A stretch of 64,000 nt of DNA, from NCBI GenBank assembly GCA_036346395.1, contig CM070594.1, positions 21,981,385 through 22,045,384 of the forward strand, read 5' to 3'. The stretch comes from Hsuehochloa calcarea (taxonomy: Eukaryota; Streptophyta; Magnoliopsida; Poales; Poaceae). A program made the position numbers and the translations under genes. Each line of letters opens with the position of its first letter. Within the stretch, counting starts at the first letter, position 1. The notes under the pieces are model-generated. The model did not search any database. It saw nothing but the letters and a program-made list of their open reading frames with translations, and was not told the origin of the DNA. Positions 22,357-34,564 of the stretch are shown here, one piece after another.

Positions 22357-22808
22357 TCCTACTAGAGACAGGCTCGCTGCCGTGACAGGAAGCGCTGACG
22401 CATGTAATTGTAAAGGCGCTTCTTTATTGATTGCTTCAATCTGATCAGCTGCCTCTTCTTAAATAAAGACATCACCAAACACGCATAACTAAACATGTAA
22501 ATAACAGTAGCATAAAAGGAAACTACTGATCTTATTTAAACTAACTCAATCTCTTAACTAACTCGAACTCTAGTGCCTTTGGATTGCCGCACAAGGGAAC
22601 TAGTGCTGCTGTTGTCCCCGGTTTTGGCACGACGACTATACGTTAACCCCAAAACGAGTCCACAACAATTTGTCGCAGCAATTTGTGCCATCCATGAAGC
22701 TGGCACATTTACCATGATGGACCAAAGGTGTCCCTGATATTGGCACTTCCTAAAATCCCAACCACGGTATGTTTTTGAAAAATTAGCCGGCTTAGCTCTA
22801 GCTAGTTA
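22357..22808. other. intergenic DNA, no gene seen
   Basis: The stretch begins at the truncation point of the copia LTR and shows no recognisable coding or repeat structure. Confidence 0.35.
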
Positions 22809-23063
22809 GAGCATGTACAATAGTGTCTGTAAGCTTTGTCACGTAGGATGTGAGATGATGTAGATCAGAGAGAGAAAGAGAGTAAAGAGAATTGGTCCGT
22901 CTCTCATGCAGTAGTCAACTGTAACACGAGAAACACGACACATTATACATGGAGAAATTGTCTATAGAGACATGTAAAAAAATAATTCATTGTAGGAGCT
23001 ATCTTTAGTGATATCTATAGATGACAAGGAAGGCTATTATAGACAACAGTAATGTACATACCC
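22809..23063. mobile_element. Tourist-like MITE (PIF/Harbinger type)
   Basis: The 255-bp element has terminal inverted repeats GAGCATGTACA (left) and GGGTATGTACA (right, complement) and is flanked by TTA on both sides (22806-22808, 23064-23066), the classic 3-bp TWA target duplication of PIF/Harbinger elements. It has no coding capacity. It lies about 650 bp upstream of the HIPP start codon, in the promoter-proximal region. Confidence 0.85.
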
Positions 23064-23583
23064 TTACTTTGAGTTACCCTGATTCCAACCAACCTACTGT
23101 TTTTTATTCTAAATATAACATTTCATTCAATAGTGTTGTTCAGAAAACTGGAATGCAAGAATCCAATGATGTACCGAGTCCCATTGTAAATTGACCAAAA
23201 GCAGGTTCATTTTGGCTTAGTTTCTAGCCATAGTTGCAGTTACCGTTGATTAATGTAACGGTGTTCCATCTAGGAACAAATAAATTACTAGAAGTGAATA
23301 ATAATCATTATGAAACTGGTCCGAGCCATCTAGTATAACCAGTGTAACGATAACCGGTTGGGTTTTAGTTCTAAGACCTTGGGACAAATGACTTTGATTG
23401 GATCCAATTGTTAGCACACCTTAGAACCCACTTGCGGGTACGACTACAACACATGGTAAAGTAGACGAGCTTATACCACGATGGTGATCTCGAAGGGCCC
23501 CTCTTTTCACTTTCTAATGATTCTTTGGGTGAAGCACACAAATTGGCCTCTAAATATTCCGTTTCAGCTCCCTCGATCGTTGC

Positions 23584-23592
23584 CATATAAAT
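23584..23592 (+). promoter_or_regulatory. candidate TATA box of the HIPP gene
   Basis: CATATAAAT lies about 120 bp upstream of the preferred ATG at 23706, compatible with a leader of roughly 90 bases. Confidence 0.4.
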
Positions 23593-23705
23593 GCAACTCC
23601 TTGCGTGACTCCATGACACCAAGCTTCCTTGTCCTAAGGTCTTCAGAGTTCTCAGGACTTCGAGATTCAAGCCCCAGCCTAACTCTCCAATTCAAAGCCT
23701 CAATA

Positions 23706-24780
23706 ATGACTTCAGAATCAGAGGTTTGTGAGCTTAGCAATCTCTATAATCTGACTCATTTTTATTCTCATGCTAGGGACTTAGGATTTGTTTACTTTCT
23801 GACAGTTTAACCATGTACATAACTACAACAATATTATGTTCATGGTATTTAGGCCTGTAGCGTGACATAATGAAACTAATTCCATGAGCACATGTTTCCT
23901 TCACAGTGGTTGTACTAATCTTTCTGTGTAAATCTGCAGACGCCGCGAATAACAGAGCTTCATGTAAGGATGGACTGCAATGGTTGCGTGCATAAGATCA
24001 GGAAGACCCTGAGTGGCATTGAGGGTAAACAATTCTGATCCTTCTACACAGAAACGCTACAGTTTCTTTGACTCCCCCTTTCAGGCATCCAGTTTTGGCA
24101 TGTCAAGTGCATTTTGGGAACATCTCGAGAACGTACTCGACTGCAAGCCTGTCAACATCTCACACAAACTAAAATGGCCTTGTGCAGGTATTAGCGAGGT
24201 CTATGTTGATCAAGCTAGCAACAAGATCACAGTGGTGGGGATTGCTGATCCTGAGAGGATTGTGAAGGCCATCAGGAAGACCAAGAAGGTTCCTACCATC
24301 TGCTCACACACCGACCCTGCGGCCGAGGCTCAGCCTCCGGTGCCACCAGCCGAAAGGGAAGCCCCGCCGTCGCCTGCCGACCCACCAGCCGATGCGCCTC
24401 CGCCTGCAGAAGCGCCACCTGCGGAACCAGCACCGGAAAACAAAGAAGCGCCATCGGCTGAAACCCCGGCAACCGACGCCACCGTGGTACACATGGTGCA
24501 TGACTACCCGTACAACCACCATGTGTACCGGGAGCACTGGGCAAACCACCCAAGCAACACTCATGGCATCAGATATGATGCTGCACCTCATTATGTGACT
24601 CATAGCTACAGTCACAGGCCAAGTCCTTACATATCAGAGTACGGACATGTGGGTTCTCCTGTCCAAGAAGGCAGATACTACAACCATGACTACTATCCAG
24701 CTGCTAGGGGGAAAGGAGATGGAAGCCAGATCACTTCAATGTTCAGTGACGAGAACCCTAATGCATGCAGCATAGCGTAA
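23706..24780 (+). CDS. heavy-metal-associated isoprenylated plant protein (HIPP), three exons
   Basis: Exons 23706-23723, 23940-24024 and 24188-24780, all with GT-AG borders, give a 231-residue protein. Residues 10-72 form one HMA domain: ITELHVRMDCNGC with the metal-binding pair C19 and C22, then a beta-strand and ADPERIVKAIRKTK. Residues about 77-150 are Pro/Ala/Glu-rich, followed by a His/Tyr-rich region. The C-terminus is MFSDENPNACSIA, whose last four residues CSIA form a CaaX farnesylation site. HIPPs bind transition metals or act as membrane-anchored adaptors in metal homeostasis and stress. The frame is also open upstream, with an in-frame ATG at 23613, but family proteins start shortly before the HMA domain. 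No lesion is visible, so the gene looks functional. Confidence 0.92.
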
Positions 24781-24922
24781 TGGAGGCAATTTGCGTAAGG
24801 AATCCGTTTCTGCTTTCCGATGAAGTAAAATGGGTAGTGTTTAGTGTTAAGATGTAACGTGGGATTTGTGTAATAGAGTAAGAGGGGAGTAAGATAACGA
24901 AAGGGGAATAATAAGATGCTTA

Positions 24923-24976
24923 ACTTGTAGTGGGAGATGATTTTCCTGGACTTGTAGTGGGAGATGATTTTCCTGG
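24923..24976. repeat. 27-bp tandem duplication downstream of HIPP
   Basis: The 27-bp segment 'acttgtagtgggagatgatt...' occurs twice head to tail, starting at 24923 and 24950, about 145 bp after the HIPP stop and just after a possible AATAAT polyadenylation signal near 24906. It may lie in or just past the 3' untranslated region. Confidence 0.85.
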
Positions 24977-27900
24977 CAATCACCACTATTTTTATTATCC
25001 GTCCATCTCAGAGAATCTAACAAAGTTGTGGTCCTGTATATGTATTAAAAGGAAGTCGCACAGATGTCACAGAGTTTCCTGACCAAGTCTAAAATTTGTC
25101 CTGTCTAGAATGATTGAAATAGACATTTTACATTCTACATAAAATATTTTCATCACATAAATTAGCGATTTTCTTTTGCTAAAACATAAGGAACTTGCTT
25201 GAATGGAAAAAGGCTAATCTCCACGGAGGTTGCAAAAATTAGCATGATTGTAATGCAGTTTGGTACACAGCATTTCAGAACTGTTATGACCTTATCAATC
25301 TAATCTACCACCATATTAAGTTCCCAGGGAGGTAGAATGCTTAGATCAACTGACAGAGCAAATTGAATAAATTCCAATTCACCAGGGAGCAATGTTTCAA
25401 GTTGTAGTAGTATAAATTTCAGAAGAAAAAAAAGAAGTACTAGTATGGCATGCGGAAGAGGAAAGGTGGGTAGTGCTGCGGGGAAGTACTGACCTAGGGA
25501 GGTGGTAACTGGCATGACAGGAAACAAGATAAGAGCCCGACGGTCACAGTTACATCGCTGGGCGAGGCACAATCTGGCACCCACTTTTATGCGTAGATTT
25601 TACCAAGTCAGGGAATTCTTGGACTGTCAAATCTTACCATTATATGCTGTTTCCAATTCCTCCTGCAACGATCACAATGTTGTATGATAAAAGTAAACTG
25701 ATACTTGGACTTTGAAAAATAATACTAAGAAGGGACATATGATTAACTGGGGCAAGCAAATCTATTTTGCCAACTTTGAACATATCAAAGATCAATGAGT
25801 CAATGCTTCTGAGAAAAGGTGGTCCAGCATTGTAATACAATTACATAGGCTAGAATATAGGGACTACAATTTTGTAGCATAGTAATGTTTAATCTTTTGC
25901 AAACATACTCCAGTTCCTTTCAATTTTAAGAGAAAAAAAGTGCTTCACTGAAAATAAACATCCTTCATTCCTAGTAAAATTGTTAGGAACTTGCGGAAAC
26001 AAAACTGAATCACCGATCACATGAAAGATGGTTATAACTATGAAAGCATGGAAGCAGTGTGTTTTGCTATTTAAAGTTTAGCTAAGCTTCAGCTGGTATT
26101 GCCTGAAAATATGATTTGTAACTTCAGCAGAAAGTTGAGTCATCCGTAATGTATTAATGCAGAAATGTAGAGATACTCATTCCAAAATAAATAAATAGAC
26201 AGATTATGGATAAATTAACAAATGTAAAGACAGAGACAACAGGGAAAATATAAGAAGAAGGGACCATCGATGCCTTGCTAAATTTCAGTAGTGATTGCAA
26301 AAAGGATGTTCTGAAGAAACTGATGGATTTCTCAAGTGATATTCTTTCCCAATCTGTAATGTGTGGAAAACTTATAAAATATGAACATAATGTAAATGAT
26401 ACTCCAGAGCTGTTGGTTAAAGAGTATGTGTTAAGACTTAAGACACAACCAGAAACTTCTAGTTTTACCATTTTAAGAACCAGTCTGAACACCAGCAGCA
26501 TTGAGCCCTTCTAAAAGCTGGAGAATGGTCATCATTTCAGTACAGACATTGCATCGTGACATTTGGAGAAAAAAGAACAGAAGAATGTCATCATGCATCA
26601 GTCTAGCAGCATGATTTTCATATATCATTTACCTGGGAAAGAGTTGAAACAGCTGTATGATCACAATCATCGCAATTGATAGGATCAATGGTAACACAAA
26701 TGTGACCTGGAATGGACAAGAAAAATAACTTTCTGTGGACAAGATTTTTTTTCCAAATATGAATGAGAATTATTGTTCCCAATGTAGGACCAATGACCAA
26801 TCACACTTAGGGTGCTTCCCATGTTGGAAGCAAAATATGGTCAATACAAAATGAAATGATCAACGAGTCAATCAAGATAAGAGCAACACGTCGATAAGAG
26901 AGTCGCTTGCATAAAGAATAAAGACACAATATTTCCACAAGACAACCACCAGAAGATATCAGCACATGGAAAGAGCTTGCCTGCAAAATGTATATAAACA
27001 TTAGCAGTAGAACGTGTCAAAGAAGTTTGACAGAAAAATAGGGGAAGAAACTGCAAAAGCTCGAATATAATAAGAAGTACACCAGATCAAAACAATAGTC
27101 ATCTCACGTAGTACCATCGGTAATTTGCTTAAGCTTTCGCTAAAATCACAAGTGCCACTCAAATTTTGCTCCTTCACAAAAATATCTGCAGAAGTCACTT
27201 TCAAACTGAGGGATGCACAGGGGTTGCTATCAGAAATAAGAAATAAGGTTGTATGGCATACATCTGCAGGATTGGACAAAAATCAGAAATAAGTTGGAAG
27301 GTATACATCTGAAAGGACATCGACCTGATTTTAATAGAGTTGGAATGTTTAAGGTCAATATGCTGCCAGGCGGTAGTTTTCTCTACAAGAGCTGAACTAC
27401 AAATTGGGGATCTGACGTCTTGTTCAAAGAGCCTAATTCAATAGTTTCTGTTTAAACAAGGATCTATACTTAGTAACTAGTTCAATAATTCCTGTTTAAG
27501 CAAAGAGGTCCTTGTGGCTGGCAAGTGACAACGAAGATAAAATTCTAACCAGTACCACATGCCCCTCCACCTCCCGCCCTATGCTTATAGAACAATGCAA
27601 TCCAAACCTCTTAACATGTACTATTTGTTTATTGATTCAAGACCTCAAACTCTTCGATTTTGTCTAATCACACCCTACCGTGACGTGGCAGTTAACTCTT
27701 ACCATGCGTGGCTGCCAACTAGGCGCTAGGTCAACTGAGCTTGTACATGTGTATTACTTATGATGCGTGATTAAACTACCCTGCACATATCATGTCAACG
27801 CATGCGGTCGGCAAACGCACGCTGCCTGGGCTGGGCTCGATTATACCTTGTTGTCATCATCCAGTTTGTTGCCTCGGACCTTTTCGGCAGCCCGCGTCGG

Positions 27901-28496
27901 CCTCCGCCTCCCCTTGTTGCTGCGCCCGCCCCGCAGCACGTCTTTGCTGCATTGCCGGCGATGCATTTGCTCGAGCACCTGGCGTGCAAACAAGCGCAGA
28001 CGAATACCGGCCCGACGCGAGCCCACCGCTTCGCAGTCCGAACCTGCAGCCGCGCACTCACCCCGAGGCCGCCGCGCCTTAGCCTCGCCACCGCCACCGC
28101 ATTCTGCCTCGCCCTGCCGTGCGCCTCGTCGCGTTAGGCCGCGCCACCTCAGCCCGCCTTGGGTCGCCGACCGACGACGCCTCGCTTGGCCGGGCCGGCT
28201 CGCCGCCAAATATTACCGCTCGCCGCCTTGTCTTGATTTAGCCGCGTGGTTCCGGGTTCGGTTGCACTACTGTTCAGGACGGAAAATGATCGAACAGGTA
28301 AGATTACAAAGAGAGCGTGCAAAGAAATGTCTGCGGCAACCATTTGTAATTTCCAGAAAAGAAAAAAATACACGTGTGCAATAATAGAAAAGAAAATTAC
28401 ACGTGTACAAGTTAAGCTGACCTTGCATCCAATTGGCAGTCCAGAATGGCAATATATAAGTGCCACATCAGTCTTCCCTTCTGTTTGAACAAAGTA
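24977..28496. other. intergenic DNA with possible relic exons
   Basis: Mostly AT-rich single-copy-looking DNA to about 27650, then a GC-rich island at 27800-28260 with overlapping open frames on both strands and no recognisable domain. Two minus-strand segments with good splice borders are listed separately (26633-26706 and 27108-27263). No complete gene can be assembled. Confidence 0.4.
26633..27263 (-). other. candidate exons of an unidentified minus-strand gene or gene relic
   Basis: Segment 27108-27263 is preceded by AATCCTGCAG and followed by GTGAGA, and is open (DVCHTTLFLISDSNPCAS..., 52 codons). Segment 26633-26706 is preceded by CCATTCCAG and followed by GTAAAT, and is open in two frames, one of them rich in Asp/Cys (VTIDPINCDDCDHTAVSTL). 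A possible small exon may start near 27001 after TTTTGCAG. I recognise no family. The splice borders suggest an old gene, but chance is possible because such borders are short. Confidence 0.25.
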
Positions 28497-29431
28497 GAAT
28501 AGTTGATTTTTTAAAACAATATTTTTTTAAAAAAATATTACAAAACAAGATAATCGCCCAAAAAAATTACAAAACAAGGTCTGCGACAGACTCCTATTGT
28601 CATTTCAATTTGCGACAGGGACTCTGTCGCTATCGTCATTTGAATTAGCGAGGGGAACATAGAAATTTTTAAATATAGCAAATAAGCTCAAAAAACTACA
28701 AAAGTTTTTGTGGAGCCTCCAGACATTATGTACTTTCTTGTGTAATTTTTTCATAATTTTATACATTGTGACTTTTTCTCTAAAATTCATTTAAGTATAC
28801 TATTAGTAGGAATTTCTAAATATCTAAAATGAGGTTCAAATTTTTTTTATTTTTTTAATACTCCTTAAATAGTATACTTGATTGGGTAATTTTTTCATAA
28901 TTTTATATGTTTTGAAATTAGCACGACTCTATCTAAAATCCTAATTTCTGAAACTTAAATTTCTAATTTTTGAGACATAAATCCTTAATTTCTTAAATAC
29001 TTTCAGAAAATAAAAAATTCTGGAAAAAATAAAAAATCAATTCCACTATCTAAGGAGTGCTAAAAATTCGTAATTTTTGGACCTTATTTTATATATTTAG
29101 AAATTTCTACAAATAATATACTTAAATGAATTATGGAGACAACTTTAGAACAAATAAAATTATGAAAAAAAAATTTACACAAGCAAGTACACTGTGTCGA
29201 AAGGCTGCAAAATTTTTTATAATTTTTTAAACTCATTTGCTATATTTAAAAATTAATAGATTCCTGTCGCCAATTCAAATGACGATAGAAATCTCTCAAA
29301 TGTGACAGGGACAGTTGTCATTTAAAATGACGGCAAGAACCTAGTTTTGTAATTATTTTGGACGACTACCTAGTTTTATAAACAAAAAATTAAAAAAAAT
29401 ATTATTTTTTAAAAAATTATATAACAGTTCA
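28497..29431. mobile_element. non-autonomous DNA transposon with long terminal inverted repeats
   Basis: The left end (about 28515-28650) and right end (about 29275-29415) are imperfect inverted repeats of roughly 130 bp. Left 'tattacaaaacaagataatcgcccaaaaaaattacaaaacaaggt' pairs with right 'acctagttttgtaattattttggacgactacctagttttataa', and the pairing continues through 'gtcatttgaatt' and 'gacagggac' segments. The interior is AT-rich without coding capacity. Outer boundaries are blurred by A/T runs, and I cannot see a clear target duplication, so superfamily is open (Mutator-like is possible). Confidence 0.75.
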
Positions 29432-30265
29432 TGGACCATAGTGCCATTTTGCCTGCAGAAAAAGGCTTGGTCTTTCCAATCAAATCCACTATTAAAAAGT
29501 GAGTAGTACCAAAACCCTACTTTCCTCGGAACACTGAAATTCATTAAAAAAAAAGGATCATATTTGATCTATCTACTTTTAAGTTATTCCGTTTCACCCA
29601 TATACTGTAAAATCGGGCATATGACCTCCTTTACTTTAAAAACCGGAGCAATTTACCCCCCTTAAGCCTCGTATTGCATCTGGATTTGCAACGTAATCCT
29701 GATTTTGCCACACGAACCACCCACATCACTCATACCTGGCAAAAGAAACCATATATTCTTTTTAATGTATTTATGTTCTTCCTCATGCCCGACTCTACCA
29801 TTTGATTTGCCCCCATCCCTACCATCACTTGATGATGCTAAAGACAAGAAGAGGTGAGGGAGCAGCAAGCAACAAAGCTCAATGCCAACGCCCCTACCAT
29901 CACTTGATGATGCTAAAGACAAGAAGAGGTGAGGAAGCAGCAAGCAACAAAGCTCAATGCCAACGCCCAAGCATCCGAGCAGCGAGAGGAGAGGGGAGAA
30001 GAAAATATGTGCCACGTTTGAGAGAAGGCGGTAGGCAACAGGAAGAAGTGATAGAGCTGGTGGAGAAGTGGCAGTGCACGCGAGGTGTTTGTCGAATTAC
30101 CACAACTATTCATACCAGTGTTCCTTCCACAGTCGGATGAAAGCGGACGTAGCGCGAGTACACCAGCCTCATCACTAGTGCCATAAACCGACTTTTTTCC
30201 CTCTAAATAAACCATTTTTTAACTGTTTTACAAAAATATTATACATTTTATTTTTTCAGAAATAA
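29432..30265. other. intergenic DNA left of the MULE units
   Basis: The stretch contains 'gtttcacccatatactgtaaaatcgggcatatgacc', which loosely matches in inverted orientation the 'gttttatagtatatggttgaaac' segments near 33480 and 45913. It also holds the 75-bp tandem duplication at 29817-29966. No gene seen. Confidence 0.35.
29817..29966. repeat. 75-bp tandem duplication
   Basis: Two head-to-tail copies (29817-29891 and 29892-29966) of 'ccctaccatcacttgatgat...' differ by about one base. The period is a multiple of three, so the open frames here show a 25-residue repeat; there is no evidence that they are translated. Confidence 0.9.
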
Positions 30266-33146
30266 CTCTTGGTTGTTGTCCCACCGGGCGACTATGCACA
30301 GTCGTGCGGTGAGCCAGCGATTTGAGCCCAGCTGGCCTAAACTCGCGGACTCATTGTGCGATTGACGCCTGTCGACACTCAGTCACACGACGAGCATACG
30401 ACGTTGAGCCCTGTCGCCCAGTCGCTCCACCCTCGCGATGGTAGCTGCCTAACACTACTCACTTCACATTGTCGCGACTGAGGGCCGACATATTCAGCTG
30501 ATTCCAATCTGAATCCACTTGCACGATAGAAAGAGAAGGGAGAAGAGCGCCAGCGGCAGAGAAGAAGAGAGGGAAGGAGAGGAGAAGAAGGGAGAGGAAA
30601 AGACAAGGGAGGATGAGGAGACTCGCCTTGGCTCTACAAGAACTCCGTGTACTGCCCTTTGCACTGATTTCATCCTGATCATGTAATTAGTTAGTCATTT
30701 CGATAAAAACATGTTAGGTTAACAACACTAAACATAGGTTACTAGTAGATCTAGTTTTTGTTAGACTCTATGTAGGATGCTTAATTACCATCCGTTCTAA
30801 ATATCCTAAGTCATGTGCTAGGTATGTCAGGTCAAAGATTTTTCAGAGTGTTATACGGGTAGGTAAAAGTGCGTGAGGGGCCATGTAGGGTTGTTTTGAG
30901 CATTTTTTTTCATAGAACACAATGTATCACCTGAACCGGAATAATCTTAAAGTATGGGAGGTGTTGCATTGGTCGACATACACTTCTCGCTAGACCCTAA
31001 GACCGTATGGTGTCACCATGAGATGCTTATGGAGTGGTTCGCGGTAGTGGTTTGTTGAGAGTTGAGGCCTATGGAGCGAACAAAGTCATGACAGATCAGA
31101 CAGTGCATGTCCGAGTACACTTGACAAGATTGCCATGCTTATCAAGTCGACAAGTCGCCGAGAAGTGCCGATCGAGGTGGCGACTTGACTTGCGCGCAAG
31201 TTAGGCGATCGGTCGACTAGTCGTCGACTTGCTCGCCGAAAAAATGGCATGTGCAAGTATTTCATCCTCTAAGGCCGTATGATCTAAAGACCGATACAAA
31301 ATGGAAGGCTAAGTTTAATGATCCGGATGGAAGTATGGTTTTTGGCCGCTTATTGGCAACCGAGATTTGATCCAATATTCGCTAGACCGGAGGTATCGGA
31401 AGAATCAAAAGGTTTAAGGAGTTTCTTCTAGGTGGGTTTGGAGATGTTCAAAATGTATCAAGACTACAACAAAGAATCATGAAAGAGGTGTGAGAGGCTT
31501 TGTGGAAGTACAAGAAGGGCAAACCACTCTTCCTAGATTGTGATGATGAAGGAGAAGATGAAGATGTGAGTGTGACAACAACCGACAAGGAGTCATAAGC
31601 CTCTATTGTGCAACCAAGTTTTGGGATAGCCGACATGTGAGTGTGACAACAATCGAAGATGGTCATAGAGAGAACATGAGTGCTACTACTAAATTAGATG
31701 AGTTCGAGATGGATGCCTTTTGAGAAATGAGAGAGTTGGACCTGTTATTGTTGTGGATTTATGTTACATCATTAAACTCTAAGCTTGTGGACTTATTTTA
31801 TTGTCGTGGGCTTACATTGGTTATGTTGTGCTTGTTATGTTGTTCTTGATTCATGTCATATGAACATTACCAGTCGACTGGTTCGGCAAGTTGATCACTA
31901 AGAGGGTAGTGTCGACTTGCCGACTTAATAACCTTTGTACTCATGAAGGGGAGAGTAGTGACTGGTGTGTAGGTGAAAGTTGAGGGTGGTAGGATAGAGG
32001 ATAGTAGTACATATGCAATTGCGGCGGTAGATAGGCGTGTTGATCCCAATGGACAAGCGGACAAAGGGGAGGACATTGAATTCATAGTGGATGGCTTGGA
32101 GCAGAAGACCGAGGGCAATATTGAATTCATAGTGGATGACTTGGAGTGGAAAGACCGAGGACTAGGGTTGAAGAACAAGCATTGAAAGAGGACAAATAGG
32201 ATGATGACCGTTCGGATGATGATGGTGTCTCCAATGCATCGGCCTAATGCTTGGAATATACATAACCTGTGGGCCATGGTTGTGAGTGGTGGCCATGATT
32301 CCCGATGGGAGTATGGGCGTAATATGGTGTGTTAATGCCATGTTTACATATAAGTCGCATAATTCTTGGGATGCTATCAAATTATGGGCCATGTAAATGC
32401 AGAGGCAATTTAAGGTTATCAAATCAAACAAAGAGCAAGACAATCGTGAAGTGTGAGAAAGATGGGTGTCTTTGGTGTGTTGACGCCTGTCAAGTATGAA
32501 ATGCACTTGGATCCCGTCGAAGGTGGAGGACCACTCGTGTGTTATGAGAATTATATCGCCAAAGTATCGCAACCTCACTTCTTCTTTATTGCAAATGTCA
32601 TGTACGGGAGATTGTGGAGAGTTACAAATATAAGTCACTTCCGATGCTATCAAATTATGGGCCATGTAAATGCAGAGGCAATTTAAGGTTATCAAATCAA
32701 ACAAAGAGCAAGACACCGTGAAGTGTGAGAAAGATGGGTGTCTTTGGTGTTGTTGACTACAAGGACTTGAAGCGAAATACATCATGTTGGCCATTGAGCG
32801 TAGTACAAGTAGAAGATCAACTCGTGAAGGTGTGCATGCAAGGTAAGGCAATGGAGAGAAGGTTTGACACGCTTGAGTCGGCCTATGACAATCTCCCCGA
32901 CTACTTAATATGCTAAGGGACAAAACTCGTAACATACATCGTCACGAAGGATAAGGTTTCAAAACCAAGGGGTAGATGGTAATGCAATGGTCTTTCCTTG
33001 CAATTGGTATCTGCATTGATGCCTTCCGTTACTATTGCCCGTTGATGTGCGTGAATGGAACATTCTTGACCAGGAAGTACAAGGAGCAGATCTTGACGGC
33101 AATCGTGGTGAAGGCCGGTTACGCATCTTGGCAGCCAGTTTGGCTA

Positions 33147-33178
<32 letters not shown>

Positions 33179-33617
33179 TTGTTGGGAGGAAGAAGAAGAA
33201 GAAGAGGTGATTTGGAATTGGGAACTTTGTGGGTTTTTTGTGGATTCAAATTCGATCTAATGACTAAGGTTACTTGTGGCTTGATCCAATGGTGGAGAAG
33301 TTTGTGGGTTATGTTGGTTGGATCTTCTGTGGTTGACATGTGCATCCATGTGCGTGATACTGTGGTAACTTGCCACATGAGTGGATTTGCCACGTGGGAG
33401 CCAACTTAGCACACAAACCAACTTGGTTTATGTTTTAAACCTGATTTGATCTGGTATTGCAATTACAAGGGCTATTTACCCAGTTTTATAGTATATGGTT
33501 GAAACTGGGCTATCTAAGGTTTGGATTAGGTGGATGATGCGTGGGACCTGGTTGTCATGGACACACGTGCCACTGACAAGGTAGCTTCCATGCGGGCACG
33601 ACGTGGCAAAGATGTGG
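30266..33617 (+). mobile_element. MULE-derived unit, copy 1 of a tandem pair
   Basis: The unit starts at CTCTTGGTTGTTGTCCCACC and ends at GTGGTGGCAA, where copy 2 begins with the same start sequence. It contains a GA-rich tract (30525-30610), an acidic region (about 31540-31600), and the remains of a MuDR-type transposase (about 32400-33110), then a (TG)n(AG)n tract at 33146-33179. The transposase part is more degraded than in copy 2: the 32641-32725 segment partly repeats 32360-32445, and there are several stops. Confidence 0.8.
32400..33110 (+). pseudogene. MuDR/MULE transposase relic, copy 1
   Basis: Fragments match copy 2: a KCEKDGCLWRV-like finger start near 32450 and the core segment 33045-33110 reading CVNGTFLTRKYKEQILTAI. 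In MULE transposases this core normally has Asp-Gly-Thr-Phe-Leu, where Asp is the first catalytic acidic residue; here it is Asn. The copy is disrupted by an internal duplication and stops. Confidence 0.75.
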
Positions 33618-34564
33618 TGGCAACTCTTGGTCGTTGTCCCACCAGGCGACTAGGCACAATCGTGCGGTGAGCCAGCTGGCCTAAACTTGCGTACTCATTG
33701 TGCGATTGATGCCTATCGACACTCAGTCACACGATGAGCAGATGACGTTGAGCCATGTCACCTAGTCGCGCCACCCTCGCGCGACTGGCAGCTGCCTAAC
33801 ACTACTCACTCCACATTATCGCGACTGAGGGCTAACATAGTCGGTTGATTCCAATCTGAATCCACCTGCACGATAGAAAGAGGAGAAAGGAGAAGAGTGC
33901 CAGAGGCAGAGAAGAAGAGAGGGGAGGAGAGGAGAAGAAAGGAGAGGAAAAGACAAGGGAGGATGAGGAGACTCGCCTTGGCTCTGGCGCAACTCTGTAC
34001 TCTGCCCTTTGCACTAATTTCATCATGTTCATGTAATTAGTTGGTTATTTCGATAAAAACATGTTAGGTTAGCAACACTAAACATAGGTTACTAGTAGAT
34101 CGAAGTTTTGCTAGACTCTATGTAGGATGCTTAATTACCATCCGCTCTAAATATCCTAAGCCATGTGCTAGGTATGTCAAGTCAATGATTTTTCAGAGAG
34201 TTATACAGGCAGGGAAAAAGTGTGAGGGGCCATGTGGGGTTGTTTTGAGCATTTTTTTCATAGAACACAATGTATCACCTGAACCGGAATAATCTTAAAA
34301 TCGGGAGGTGTTGCATTGGTCGACATACACGCCTTCTCGCTAGACCAAAGACCTGTATGGTGTCACCGTGAGATGCTTATGGAGTGGTTCGCAGAGTGGT
34401 CCTGCTGGGAGTTGAGGCCTATGGAGCAACAAAGTCATGACAGATCAGACATAGTGCATGTCCGAGTACACTTGATAAGACTCGCCATGCTTATCAAGTC
34501 GACAAGTCATCGGAGAAGTGCCGATCGAGGTGGCAACTTGACTTGCGCCAAGTTAGCGATCGTC

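Noticed and set aside
24293..24615. Minus-strand frames opposite HIPP exon 3
   Set aside because: They are antisense shadows of the Pro/Ala-rich coding exon.
27767..28384. 205-codon plus-strand open frame in a GC-rich island
   Set aside because: Frames are open on both strands because of GC-rich composition; the peptide is Arg/Pro/Ala-rich without any domain and has no conserved motif.
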